Shown one piece after another: positions 53,494 to 62,560 of a stretch of 64,000 bases of DNA; positions within the stretch are counted from its first letter, which is position 1; each line of letters begins with the position of its first letter. The notes below the pieces were generated by a model that did not search any database, was not told the DNA's origin, and worked only from the letters and a program-made list of their open reading frames with translations. The position numbers and the translations under genes were made by a program. The DNA is taken from NCBI RefSeq assembly GCF_946463545.1, contig NZ_OX296583.1, positions 1,091,035 through 1,155,034 of the forward strand, written 5' to 3'. Source of the DNA: Methanothermococcus thermolithotrophicus DSM 2095 (GTDB taxonomy: Archaea; AGJL01; Methanococci; Methanococcales; Methanococcaceae).

Positions 53494-53910
53494 TTATTCA
53501 GCAATATTTGAAATTATGAGTTTTGTTATTAAAATTCCCAAATAAGCTGCTCTTTTTGGTTTTATAATAATTGAAGAATGTTCAGCCTCCCTGTGGAATC
53601 CAATCAATATAGATGCTGTTCTCCTATCATCTGCAGGAAGTATTGCTATTGAGACTCTGCTATTGTCTGCGAAACAAGTCCCCACATCCTGTATTTTTTG
53701 TAGTCTTATGCCTTCTTTTTTGAATTTTCTATTTATTTCTTCAGCAGAAACTACGCCATGATTTAACAATGTGAGAAACAGTGAGGTAGTTTCCTTATCC
53801 AATGATACTGAATCTATTTCCTCACCGTTTTCATTTAACAATTTTAATATTATATTTTCATTATCGTGTTCAAGGACCAATACCTTCCCTTGTGCACCAG
53901 ATATAAACAT
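53494..53910 (-). CDS. Unknown small protein
   Basis: A 138-aa protein that I cannot assign. The N-terminal half is predicted beta-strand-rich (VLVLEHDNENIILKLLNENGEEIDSVSL) followed by a short helix pair that could be an HTH-like segment (LFLTLLNHGVVSAEEINRKF). The C-terminus is a hydrophobic helix (AAYLGILITKLIISNIAE). ATG 53910 is preferred with AGGTGAGGGG before it; a GTG at 53919 is in frame. It converges with hjc. Confidence 0.5.
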   Translation of the reverse strand: MFISGAQGKVLVLEHDNENIILKLLNENGEEIDSVSLDKETTSLFLTLLNHGVVSAEEINRKFKKEGIRLQKIQDVGTCFADNSRVSIAILPADDRRTASILIGFHREAEHSSIIIKPKRAAYLGILITKLIISNIAE

Positions 53911-54021
53911 TCCCCTCACCTATCGACAATTTTCTGGCTGATTTTCTAGCTAATTAAACATGTATTATTGTAGTATATAATTGATAACCTTTAAAAAATT
54001 TTCCATATGGTTCTTATTATT

Positions 54022-54732
54022 TTATTTATCATTTGCTATTTTTTCTTTAAAGACACACATAATGGTGTTTGCCTCTTTTCCACTAATAAATGCCCGGCTT
54101 ATAAGTCTTTTAAAAATGGTTTTACACATTTCTTTCCTGTATTCTTGAATATTTGGCGATCTATCAACGAACTCATCAAATACCTTTATTAAAACATTCT
54201 TTTCCGTCTTTGAAGCCTTTCTCATTCTAACGTTGTACGGAATTTCGTTTTCGATTGAAGAAATATAGAGCTCATATAGTATAACTGAAACTGCATGGGA
54301 TAAATTCATTATTGGATATTCATCGGATGTGGGGATTGAAACCAGTAAATCGCATAGTTCCAGATCTTCATTTGTAAGGCCATCGTCTTCTCTTCCAAAA
54401 ACTATTCCTAAGGTACCATCTACATCCTGTTGTTTTTCTGCAAGTTCTCTTGGGGTTATTGGGACTCTTTTAATATTCCTATCCCCACAGACAGCACCCG
54501 ATGTAGCTACAACAAAATCAACGTCTTCAATTGCATCTTTTAAACTATCATAAAACTCGGCGTTATCTAAAATATCTTTAGCGTGAACTGCCCTAATATA
54601 TGCTTCCTTATCTAAAATATCTCTGCTACCTACTATTCTCAATTTTTTTACTCCAAAATTCATCATGCATCTTGCAATTGCGCCTAAGTTTCCGCTGTAC
54701 TTTGGGTTAACTAAAATAACTACTTTTTCCAT
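54022..54732 (-). CDS. trmJ: TrmJ-like SPOUT 2'-O-methyltransferase
   Basis: RNA ribose methyltransferase of the SpoU superfamily, in archaea generally acting on residue 32 of tRNA. The 236-aa protein shows LVNPKYSGNLGAIARCMMNFG (motif 1), LGIVFGREDDGLTNEDLELCD (motif 2) and IPTSDEYPIMNLSHAVSVILYEL (motif 3 with the knot). The C-terminal helical extension fits TrmJ. It is 12 bases downstream of the DUF92 gene, so cotranscribed. Confidence 0.88.
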   Translation of the reverse strand: MEKVVILVNPKYSGNLGAIARCMMNFGVKKLRIVGSRDILDKEAYIRAVHAKDILDNAEFYDSLKDAIEDVDFVVATSGAVCGDRNIKRVPITPRELAEKQQDVDGTLGIVFGREDDGLTNEDLELCDLLVSIPTSDEYPIMNLSHAVSVILYELYISSIENEIPYNVRMRKASKTEKNVLIKVFDEFVDRSPNIQEYRKEMCKTIFKRLISRAFISGKEANTIMCVFKEKIANDK

Positions 54733-54744
54733 CTTATCCCTTAG

Positions 54745-55458
54745 TTAAAATATTTTTGTATAAATCAGTATTGCACTGAGGCTTCCCACAAGGGTGGCTA
54801 TAAAATTAACGTGTTCGTTATTGATTATTCCCTTTCTTTCAAATAGAGCTCCAACAAGACTGTCTGAAAGATTGCCCAATAATCCAGCAACTGTGGCTAT
54901 CCAAATTAAATTCAAATCCTTAAATAGCAGGAATGCTAAAAAACCTATTGAAAATGAACCTAAAAGCCCCAAAAGTGTTCCAAAGAGTGTTATCCCACCA
55001 TCAGTACCTTTTTCAACTTTTTTAAGAGTGGTTATTAATCTTGGAGTTTCTTTTGAGAGCACCCCGAGCTCAGATGAAAATGTATCTGAAGTAGCAGCAG
55101 CAATTGAGCCTGCATATCCTATCAGTGCCACATCATAATTCAGAATTCCAAATGCATAGGCTAAGACAAATAAAACAGCCATAATCCCATTTGCAAGGAC
55201 ATTTTTAATTGTCCTTTTACATTCTCCTAATTTCATAGAATCTTTTGTAGAATATCCTATTTTACTTACTAAACTCCCCAGTACAAGGAATGAAAAAAGT
55301 AATATCAACCAGCTTATCTCAGTACTTATAAGGATTATAAATGCCATTATTGATGAAGCGTAAATCCCACAATCATCCAAATACCCTTTTTTCTTTATCA
55401 AATATGCCAATAATAAAACAATAACAAGGGAATAAATTATCTTAATGTAAAGTTCCAT
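54745..55458 (-). CDS. DUF92 (TIGR00297) integral membrane protein
   Basis: A 237-aa membrane protein with about six helices. It carries SIAAATSDTFSSELGVLSKETPRLIT and KGTDGGITLFGTLLGLLGS, the signature of the DUF92 family, whose plant/cyanobacterial members include VTE6 phytyl-phosphate kinase. In archaea a prenyl-phosphate kinase activity linked to lipid salvage is conceivable but unproven. GGTGGAAAC precedes ATG; trmJ follows. Confidence 0.85.
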   Translation of the reverse strand: MELYIKIIYSLVIVLLLAYLIKKKGYLDDCGIYASSIMAFIILISTEISWLILLFSFLVLGSLVSKIGYSTKDSMKLGECKRTIKNVLANGIMAVLFVLAYAFGILNYDVALIGYAGSIAAATSDTFSSELGVLSKETPRLITTLKKVEKGTDGGITLFGTLLGLLGSFSIGFLAFLLFKDLNLIWIATVAGLLGNLSDSLVGALFERKGIINNEHVNFIATLVGSLSAILIYTKIF

Positions 55459-55524
55459 GTTTCCACCGAGCTAAATATAAATAAATTTTAATAACTTTTA
55501 ATGTTTTAAAGTTTTTGGTATGTT

Positions 55525-55645
55525 TATAGTCGTTCTGCGAATGTATGCATATAAGTATTATCTAATTTCAATTATGTATTGTTTAAAAACTTCCATAATT
55601 TAAAATTAAGTAATATAACAATCGCTTAATTGCAGAACGACTATA
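55525..55645. mobile_element. Inverted-repeat element (family B, best copy)
   Basis: TATAGTCGTTCTGC at the left and GCAGAACGACTATA at the right are exact complements (14 bp), bounding a 121-bp AT-rich element with no ORF. It lies in the 430-bp gap before the HIT gene. The remainder of this gap (55646-55893) shows only AT-rich sequence and a short inverted pair TTTCTTTTTCGG / TTTTGAAATAG without clear meaning. Confidence 0.65.
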
Positions 55646-55893
55646 TTTTATATTGTTGATGTTATGAAATGAATTTTCAAGAACTTCAAAGAAGTTTATA
55701 ACATTCAATCCTTTGTGTATATCTATTTCTTTTTCGGTTCAAATTTTGAAATAGATCCCATTAAAAGTTTTAAATTTACCAGGCCTTAACTGTTGATTAT
55801 GATAATGATAAAATAACTCAAATAAAAAAATTATTAAGTAGTTATAATATATACTTTATATTAAAAGTATATAAACAAATCAAAGGTGTGAAT

Positions 55894-56286
55894 ATGTGTA
55901 TATTCTGCAAAATCGTAAATAAAGAGATACCTGCTAAAGTGGTTTATGAAGACGAAAAGACCATGGCTTTTTTGGATGTAAATCCAAGAAGTAAAGGCCA
56001 TACTCTTGTAATTCCAAAGGAACACTACGAGACATTTGATGAGCTCCCTGATGATGAAATGATCAATTTAATGAAAACTGTTAAAAAAGTTGTTGAAATC
56101 TTAAAATCACTAAACCCTGATGGATATAACATTTTAAACAACAACAAACCTGCTGCTGGGCAGGAAGTTCCACATGTTCATTTTCATGTAATTCCAAGAT
56201 ATAATGAAGAAAAAGAAGAGGTTATAAAATTCTCTGAACCTATAGCTGTAAATTTAGATGATGTTTTGAATGAATTAAAAAAATAA
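55894..56286 (+). CDS. HIT family nucleotide-binding protein
   Basis: A 130-aa histidine-triad hydrolase/transferase acting on nucleotide conjugates. The triad is HVHFHVIPR (about 97-105) and the N-terminal CIFCKIVNKEIPAKVVYEDE is usual for Hint-type proteins. ATG 55894 gives the family length, with AAGGTG upstream; a GTG at 55888 is possible. Confidence 0.93.
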   Translation: MCIFCKIVNKEIPAKVVYEDEKTMAFLDVNPRSKGHTLVIPKEHYETFDELPDDEMINLMKTVKKVVEILKSLNPDGYNILNNNKPAAGQEVPHVHFHVIPRYNEEKEEVIKFSEPIAVNLDDVLNELKK

Positions 56287-56300
56287 TTTTTTAATTCAAA

Positions 56301-56939
56301 TCATGCCTTTTCATTATTACTTAAGGCAATAATGCCATTTGCTATAGCTACTGCAACTGGGGTGCCTCCCTTAGGTCCTACCGTAGTTATTGAAGGGATA
56401 TCAGTATCTCTAAGAAGTTCTTTTGATTCACTGGCTTTTACAAAGCCCACAGGAACCCCAATAATCAATTTTGGTTTTACTCCCTCTTCTTTTACCATCC
56501 TTATAACTTCTAAAAGTGCAGTTGGCGCATTACCTACTACCACTACCCCTCCATCGATGAGATCTTTTGCAATTCTCATAGAAGCCACTGCCCTAGTTAT
56601 TTCCTCTTCTTTAGCTATTTTATAGGTATTTTCATCACTTATAAAGCACTTTATATTCTCGTACCTTATACCTGCGCCTACCATGTTTATATCGACAATC
56701 AAAGGCTTTCCATGTTTAATGGCTTCAACTCCATATTTTATTGCATCCCCCTTGAATTTAACCAATTTGGCATATTCTGGGTCAGCTGTTGCATGGACTA
56801 CCCTTTCTATTATTCCCAATTCCGCCTCTGAATAGTCATTTATGTTGGAGCCGAGAACCTCTTTTATTTTACTTTTTACTATTTCCCTAGATTTTTCAGC
56901 GATATTTAACCCGTCTCTGGTGGTGGCACCCATGAACAT
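56301..56939 (-). CDS. cbiC: Precorrin-8X / cobalt-precorrin-8 methylmutase
   Basis: Moves the C-11 methyl to C-12 in corrin synthesis, producing (cobalt-)hydrogenobyrinic acid. The 212-aa protein shows the catalytic histidine in RVVHATADPEYAKL (about 43), VDINMVGAGI, VGNAPTALLEVIRM and PVGFVKASESKELL. ATG 56939 after GGTAGATACT gives the usual length; the ORF can open at 56969. It complements cbiJ (30156) in the same pathway. Confidence 0.94.
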   Translation of the reverse strand: MFMGATTRDGLNIAEKSREIVKSKIKEVLGSNINDYSEAELGIIERVVHATADPEYAKLVKFKGDAIKYGVEAIKHGKPLIVDINMVGAGIRYENIKCFISDENTYKIAKEEEITRAVASMRIAKDLIDGGVVVVGNAPTALLEVIRMVKEEGVKPKLIIGVPVGFVKASESKELLRDTDIPSITTVGPKGGTPVAVAIANGIIALSNNEKA

Positions 56940-57114
56940 AGTATCTACCTTGAATAATGTGTTTAACAATTAAAACATACTAACTTAAAAATTTTAAGAG
57001 CTCCTTAATTTCATAAAACTAAATAAAATTGATTGTTAGAGATTCATATTTGTTTCTATTTATAGGCCCTAATACTTATTTATATAGTTGTGGTAGTTAT
57101 CTTTTTAATCAAAA

Positions 57115-57387
57115 CTAGATAATTCTAAGAACTACTTTTTCTTTTTCACTGTGTTCTTTTATATGAACTACTTCAATTAAATCCTTTACAACATCTGCAA
57201 TATCCAGTTCCAATACTCCCATTAAATCGTTATCTGTATCCACCCTAAAGTAGGTCCCACTTTTACAAACTACTGTGCCTTCCACATGGCATCTCCCAAA
57301 GTAGGCTTCTATATGGTCCCCCTCTTCAATAGAATCTAGATAATCATACAGTTCGTCTTTATTAACATCTCTTTCAATAACCTTCAT
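57115..57387 (-). CDS. DUF2097 methanogen protein
   Basis: A 90-aa protein of the DUF2097 family, found in methanogens, function unknown. The sequence EGDHIEAYFGRCHVEGTVVCKSGTYFRVDTD suggests a small beta-barrel (SH3/OB-like). ATG 57387 after GGTGATTTT is preferred over the longer frame at 57417. It stands alone between cbiC and the DUF63 gene. Confidence 0.7.
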   Translation of the reverse strand: MKVIERDVNKDELYDYLDSIEEGDHIEAYFGRCHVEGTVVCKSGTYFRVDTDNDLMGVLELDIADVVKDLIEVVHIKEHSEKEKVVLRII

Positions 57388-57486
57388 AAAATCACCTTTA
57401 TTGAGGATATTCAACAACTATTTTAAAAGTTATTAAATAAATAATATATTATTATTTAAATAAATAAGGTTTTGAGACCACTTCAT

Positions 57487-58311
57487 TTAAACTCCCATCA
57501 CAATCCTGAACAGGTTCCTAAGGCCTGGAGCTAATCCTAAAGACATTATGGTTATTTTCAATATATTTCTTAAATCCTTATTATCAATTTCTTTGTTAAT
57601 AATATATAGCACCAATACGACCACGATTAATTTTAAGGGTATGAGAATATACGGACCAAGAATATCCATAAAAAACCTTGGTACTGGATGCTGTTCCCAA
57701 TAGCCGTAAATGCCAATACCTATGGATGTGGCTGATGCATCCACTAATTGAGAAAATATAGCGTATTTATCAATTCTATCGATTTTGCCAATGTTTAGTT
57801 TTTTTATATTTTTGAGTTTCTCTAAAATACGAATTGCAATGAAATATGTTGGGAATAGAACCACTAAGGTGTAAAATAATGCTTCTAAATGCGTTATTCT
57901 CTTTAAAAACTCCGGTAAAAGGTAAATTATAGGAACCAGAGCCATTAAACTAGCTGAAATATAGTATCTATTTTTAAACAATGCTCCAGAGCCGATTATT
58001 GAAAGCATATAATATAGTCCAACTAAAACCACTATCCCTGGAGTTACCGTGTAGTATAAACGGGGGATAACGCCTGCATCAACTAATGCCCTCATTAAGG
58101 TTATTAAAATTACGTAAAAAATAGTTACCTCTGCAAATCTTTTATCGACACGTATATTTAAAAAGTTACATGCCTTATAGAATATATAAACCATTACAAA
58201 TAGTAAAGTACCATAAGTTATCTCTTGGATAAGATTATAACCGGTTTTAGCATGTATTGGATAGATGTAGTATTTATTTATGAATTCAAGTACAGTATTT
58301 TTTATATCCAT
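57487..58311 (-). CDS. DUF63 integral membrane protein
   Basis: A 274-aa protein with about seven membrane helices, matching the archaeal DUF63 family (LMRALVDAGVIPRLYYTVTPGI near 90-111 and DASATSIGIGIYGYWEQHPVP near 191-211 are the conserved stretches). Function is unknown. GGTGAACTACA precedes the ATG. Confidence 0.82.
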   Translation of the reverse strand: MDIKNTVLEFINKYYIYPIHAKTGYNLIQEITYGTLLFVMVYIFYKACNFLNIRVDKRFAEVTIFYVILITLMRALVDAGVIPRLYYTVTPGIVVLVGLYYMLSIIGSGALFKNRYYISASLMALVPIIYLLPEFLKRITHLEALFYTLVVLFPTYFIAIRILEKLKNIKKLNIGKIDRIDKYAIFSQLVDASATSIGIGIYGYWEQHPVPRFFMDILGPYILIPLKLIVVVLVLYIINKEIDNKDLRNILKITIMSLGLAPGLRNLFRIVMGV

Positions 58312-58421
58312 TGTAGTTCACCACATGTTTTATCCCTACTATAAAGTATCCCCTAAATATTAAATGCTTTTTTATAATTAAACAAAAAAAATTATAGTGA
58401 AATCGAAAATCAGTAGATTAT

Positions 58422-58772
58422 TTAAAGTAATTTCAGTTTTCCAGTGATTTTATTGATATTGTCTTCTTTTTCGGGTCCAATGCCTACTGCAGTAATTGTC
58501 CCAGGTTCTAGCTGGGTTCTGCCTGCATCCCTAATTAAACTACATGGGAGACCTTCTATATTGGCATTTTTAAATACTTCGAGTAATTCTTTTTCAGAAT
58601 TTACTTTTAACACTACTTTCTTTTGTCCAGATCTTAACCATTCCTTAACTATATTTGGACATATTTTTTGAGCATGAATAAATGATTCAATTGAAGCATG
58701 ACATGCCTGAGCTGCAATTTTACCCTTACCCATTTTTAAATCGTTTCTAATAATAATGACCTGTTCATACAT
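58422..58772 (-). CDS. pth2: Peptidyl-tRNA hydrolase, Pth2 type
   Basis: Releases stalled peptidyl-tRNA. The 116-aa protein is the archaeal/eukaryotic Pth2 form: [66 protein letters not shown]. Length and motifs are complete. TTGATTTT precedes the ATG. Confidence 0.96.
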   Translation of the reverse strand: MYEQVIIIRNDLKMGKGKIAAQACHASIESFIHAQKICPNIVKEWLRSGQKKVVLKVNSEKELLEVFKNANIEGLPCSLIRDAGRTQLEPGTITAVGIGPEKEDNINKITGKLKLL

Positions 58773-59009
58773 AAAATCAACTCACAAAAGTTTATAAATA
58801 ACGGTGCTGGATAGATGATACATTATCTATTTTAATATTTGTAGCTTTCATTATAATGCTTCCACAAACATGCAAATTCGGCTTAAATAGATTAAAATCA
58901 ATTAAGGTCACAAGTGATGAAGTGATGAAGTGGTTTTATTGACTTTGTGGGGTCATTATATTTATTAATTTTAGTGAAATTATAATTTTATTAAATCTAC
59001 GGTGGAAAC

Positions 59010-60962
59010 ATGTTTGAGATAAAACATAGAGATGCAATGGGCAGAATAGGAAAAATAAAAATAAACGGTAAAACAATCGAAACACCAACAATAATGCCGG
59101 TAGTTCATCCTAATCCAAAAAAACAAACCGTTTCAATGGATATCATCAACAACCTTGCAGACGTAATTATAACAAACTCATATATAACTTACTCGAATCC
59201 TGAACTAAGGGCTATTGCAGAGGAAAAAGGAATCCACGAGCTCGTAGGATTTGATAAGGTTGTGGTTACAGATAGTGGATCTTTTCAGCTCAGTGTTTAT
59301 GGGGATGTAGAAGTAAAACCTTTGGAGATAATAGAATTTCAAGAAAAAATTGGGGTCGATGTAGGTACCATATTGGATATACCGACACCGCCATTTGTTG
59401 ATAGGGAAAGAGCTGAAAAAGAGCTGGAAGAAACGATTAATAGGGCAAAGTTATCTTTGGAATTAAAAAAAGAAAACAACTACAAACTGTTATTGAATGG
59501 AACTGTCCAAGGTTCAACACATATGGATTTAAGAAGAAAAAGTGCGGAAGTAATGGGAAGTATGGACTTTGATATCTATCCAATTGGTGCAGTTGTACCA
59601 TTAATGGAGGATTACAGGTACAAAGAAGTTGCTGAGATTATAATAAACTCCAAAATGCATCTTCCAACAAATAAGCCTGTCCATCTCTTTGGGTGCGGTC
59701 ATCCTATGTTTTTTGCACTTGCAGTGGCGTTGGGATGTGACTTATTTGACAGTGCAGCTTATGCACTCTACGCAAAACAGGGAAGGTATTTAACTGAAAG
59801 AGGAACCTTGCATTTAGAAGAATTAAAGGATTTAGATAAATTCCCATGTTCCTGTAAAGTATGTAGTGAATACTCACCAAAAGAGCTCTACAAAATGGAG
59901 AAGAAAAAAAGAACACAGTTACTTGCTGAACACAACCTTTACGTAACATTTGAAGAGATAAACAGAATTAAAAATGCCATTAAAGATGGAAACCTTTGGG
60001 AGCTCGTAGAGGAAAGATGCAGATGCCACCCAATGTTATTGAGTGCTCTAAGGGTAGTTTCAAATTATATGGATTTTATAGAAAAGTATGACCCAGTTTC
60101 AAAAAAATCTGCATTCTTTTACGGCGGATATGAGAGTATGTTTAGACCAGAAGTTTTAAGGCATAAACAGAGGCTTAAAAGAATAAAATTTGATAAAATA
60201 TATGTTACAACACTATCGAACAAGGTAAATAAACCATACAGTGAAAATGTCAATATTATACCTTCTGACGTGGATGTTTTAGTTAAAGATTATGTATTTG
60301 GTTTAGTGCCGTTGAATGTTGATACAATATATCCGCTTTCCCAAAGTGAAGTTCCAGAACTTTACGATATTGAAAAACAACACAATAAACAATTTATTGA
60401 AGGATTTTTAAAAGAACACGAAGATAAAATAATGGATATATCTTCATACAACTACTACACCAGTCATTACGGTTCAAATAGAAATAAAAACAAAGTAAAT
60501 AAAGACGCCTTAAGAATAGACAGAATGCTCCAGTATCAGTATGGATTTAAGATTTTAGATGATGAATTGTTAAACAACATAGTAATAAAGAGAAGCAGAA
60601 AAACAGGAAGAATTAGAAATGTAATGTTGGACAATAAAGAAGTCATATTTACAGTTAGAGCCAACGATAACTTCCTTATACCTACAAAAGAAGGTGCTAA
60701 ACTTTTGCATGAAAAAATACCATATCCTAAATACAGGGTTGTAGTGGATAAAAGTGTTCAGGACTTTGCAAGGGACGGTAGGTCAGTTTATGCCAAGTTT
60801 GTAATCGATTGTGATAATGATTTAAGACCTTACGAAGAAGTATTAATAGTTAATGAAGATGATGAACTACTTGCATACGGGACTACGATTCTAAATAGTA
60901 GGGAATTGATGGAATTTGATTACGGCGTAGCTGTTGATGTGAGAGGCGGTATTAAGTTATAA
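59010..60962 (+). CDS. tgtA: tRNA-guanine(15) transglycosylase (archaeosine synthesis)
   Basis: Exchanges G15 in archaeal tRNA for preQ0, the first step to archaeosine. The 650-aa protein has the TGT barrel (VVTDSGSFQL with the catalytic Asp, VQGSTHMDLR, HLFGCGHPMFFALAV), the zinc motif FPCSCKVCSEYSPKEL with a downstream His, and the archaeal C-terminal domains ending in a PUA domain (YRVVVDKSVQDFARDGRSVYAKFV). The length equals that of other archaeal enzymes. GGTGGAAAC precedes ATG. Confidence 0.97.
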   Translation: MFEIKHRDAMGRIGKIKINGKTIETPTIMPVVHPNPKKQTVSMDIINNLADVIITNSYITYSNPELRAIAEEKGIHELVGFDKVVVTDSGSFQLSVYGDVEVKPLEIIEFQEKIGVDVGTILDIPTPPFVDRERAEKELEETINRAKLSLELKKENNYKLLLNGTVQGSTHMDLRRKSAEVMGSMDFDIYPIGAVVPLMEDYRYKEVAEIIINSKMHLPTNKPVHLFGCGHPMFFALAVALGCDLFDSAAYALYAKQGRYLTERGTLHLEELKDLDKFPCSCKVCSEYSPKELYKMEKKKRTQLLAEHNLYVTFEEINRIKNAIKDGNLWELVEERCRCHPMLLSALRVVSNYMDFIEKYDPVSKKSAFFYGGYESMFRPEVLRHKQRLKRIKFDKIYVTTLSNKVNKPYSENVNIIPSDVDVLVKDYVFGLVPLNVDTIYPLSQSEVPELYDIEKQHNKQFIEGFLKEHEDKIMDISSYNYYTSHYGSNRNKNKVNKDALRIDRMLQYQYGFKILDDELLNNIVIKRSRKTGRIRNVMLDNKEVIFTVRANDNFLIPTKEGAKLLHEKIPYPKYRVVVDKSVQDFARDGRSVYAKFVIDCDNDLRPYEEVLIVNEDDELLAYGTTILNSRELMEFDYGVAVDVRGGIKL

Positions 60963-61012
60963 TTGATTTTTTATTTTTTATAACTGGAAAAAGTTAGTTG
61001 GAGCTGAGCTAC

Positions 61013-61705
61013 ATGTTAAAACTACTTTATAAAGGGATATTGATTAGGGATAACGATAGAATAAAAAAAGCCTCATCATCTGTAACGTACATTGGTACAA
61101 AAAAACATAATATAATAGTTGACACATCGTCTAAGGATAATAGGGAGCTCATAATAGAAGAATTAAAAAAGTTAGGATTAAAACCCGCTGACATAGATAT
61201 TGTTATAAACACTCACAGCCATCATGACCATGTTGGAAACAACGATTTATTCAATAATGCAGAATTTATAAACTACAGCAACATCGAAAACCTAAAAGAT
61301 TACGAAAATCAAAGATTAAACAAAAACTCTTCGAGTTTACGAAAACCTTCGGTTTTCGAATCCAGTAGGTTTTGTAGCCCACCACTATCACCGAGCGAAG
61401 CGAAGGTGAGCTACAAATCCGAAGGATTTGTTCAATCGTGGTGGTTTTCGAATCCAGTAGGTGATGAAATTGAGATTATAAAAACTCCAGGCCATACTCC
61501 AGACAGTATTTCAGTAATTTATAAAGAATATATAGTTGTTGGAGATGCAGCACCGTTAAAAAATAATATTTTAAAAAATATTCCCCCAAAATTAAACTAT
61601 GACGCCGGTATTGCATTAGCATCTTTAAGAAGGATAAAAAGCATTGGGAAAAACATTGTAACAGGTCATGAAGGCATAGTGTACAGGGATGAATATATTA
61701 AATAA
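61013..61705 (+). CDS. MBL-fold hydrolase with in-frame hairpin-repeat insertion
   Basis: A 230-aa metallo-beta-lactamase-fold protein: zinc motif NTHSHHDHVGN (about 65-75), then TPGHTPDSISVIYKEYIVVGDAA and GHEGIVY. Between these lies a stretch of about 45 residues (roughly SSSLRKPSVFESS... to ...FSNPVG) encoded by family C hairpin units at 61335-61470; it replaces nothing essential and would be an exposed loop. Removing it brings the protein to about 185 aa. The substrate is unknown. ATG 61013 follows GGAGCTGAGC; a TTG at 60998 is in frame. Confidence 0.8.
   Translation: MLKLLYKGILIRDNDRIKKASSSVTYIGTKKHNIIVDTSSKDNRELIIEELKKLGLKPADIDIVINTHSHHDHVGNNDLFNNAEFINYSNIENLKDYENQRLNKNSSSLRKPSVFESSRFCSPPLSPSEAKVSYKSEGFVQSWWFSNPVGDEIEIIKTPGHTPDSISVIYKEYIVVGDAAPLKNNILKNIPPKLNYDAGIALASLRRIKSIGKNIVTGHEGIVYRDEYIK
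61335..61470. repeat. Family C hairpin units inside a CDS
   Basis: A unit CGAAAACCTTCGGTTTTCG + AATCCAGTAGGT opens the segment and a partial copy TTTTCGAATCCAGTAGGT closes it, with ACAAATCCGAAGGATTTGT and CACCGAGCGAAGCGAAGGTG hairpins between. CGAAAACC.../...AATCCAGTAGGT is the reverse complement of the 33-bp unit in the UPF0146 gene at 4.4 kb. Confidence 0.88.
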
Positions 61706-61718
61706 TATTAAAATCAAT

Positions 61719-62246
61719 TCACCATTTTTTAATGAGCTCGTAAATTGGACCTTCAGGAGTTAGCTCACTTTTTATTAAACATATATTTTTTATCTTCAAC
61801 TCTCCAATATCTACATGTTTATGCTTCTCTACACGATGTTGCAGTTCTTTTTTATTTTCTACAAACTTAACCCTTCCAATTGTTATATGGGGGACGTATT
61901 CTTTTTCTTTCTTGAAGCCCAGTTTTGATAGTTTTTCATCAACTTCTTTAAAAAGTTCTACTAAATTATGAGCTCCTACCCAAATAACTCTTATGTAGTT
62001 TTCATTTGGAAAAACCCCAATATTTTCTATTTTACTAATTAGGGGCCTTGAAGACATACCAAAATCCAGATCCAAATTCTTAATTTTTTCTAAGGTTTCT
62101 TCATCAACATCTCCTAAAAATTTAATGGTTATATGGAGATTTTCTTTTTCAACCAGCTTTATTCCTTTTAACTTGAATTTACTCTTTAGTAATTCCAGCT
62201 TATCCTTTATACTATCGTCCAGTTCAATGGCTAAAAAACATCTCAT
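61719..62246 (-). CDS. thpR: RNA 2',3'-cyclic phosphodiesterase ThpR (LigT family)
   Basis: 2H phosphoesterase opening 2',3'-cyclic phosphate ends. The two H-x-T/I-h motifs are HITIKFLGDV (about 40-49) and HITIGRVKF (about 123-131). The 175-aa length is typical. ATG 62246 follows GGTGATTTC; the ORF continues upstream to 62282 but would touch the preceding gene. It follows the zinc-ribbon gene at 62283 and is probably cotranscribed. Confidence 0.93.
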   Translation of the reverse strand: MRCFLAIELDDSIKDKLELLKSKFKLKGIKLVEKENLHITIKFLGDVDEETLEKIKNLDLDFGMSSRPLISKIENIGVFPNENYIRVIWVGAHNLVELFKEVDEKLSKLGFKKEKEYVPHITIGRVKFVENKKELQHRVEKHKHVDIGELKIKNICLIKSELTPEGPIYELIKKW

Positions 62247-62282
62247 GAAATCACCTGAGCAAAGCGAAGGGGGTATAATCAC

Positions 62283-62426
62283 CTATTTTAGTAGAATAGG
62301 TATGTTGTCAACTATTTTAAAGGTTTTTTTGCATTTTTTGCATTTTAATAATTCATTACTTAACTCTAGATCCCCATTACAACACGGACACTGGAGTATA
62401 TCTATATAATTTTTTATCCAGGTCAT
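62283..62426 (-). CDS. Trm112-like zinc-ribbon mini protein
   Basis: A 47-aa protein. Two Cys pairs, LQCPCCNGD (about 12-19) and LKCKKCKK (about 28-34), form a zinc ribbon, followed by FKIVDNIPILL, the hydrophobic end typical of Trm112-type partners of methyltransferases. It is shorter than yeast Trm112 and similar to the small bacterial/archaeal YcaR-Trm112 proteins. It might activate a methyltransferase encoded elsewhere. No strong binding site is seen before the ATG; thpR follows 36 bases on. Confidence 0.7.
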   Translation of the reverse strand: MTWIKNYIDILQCPCCNGDLELSNELLKCKKCKKTFKIVDNIPILLK

Positions 62427-62560
62427 GCCAACACCAAATTTATGCAGTTATAATTTATAATTATTTGAAAAACAAGTTAAAAAGTTATCCTAACCCTATA
62501 AAACAGAAATTATATTATTAAAAAAAGCATTGTATAAGCTTTAACGCTCTAAATAGTATA

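Noticed and set aside
58905-58955. Possible C/D sRNA around the tandem AGTGATGA motif
   Set aside because: C-box-like motifs and a CACAA/TTGTG stem exist, but no CTGA boxes at usable distances.
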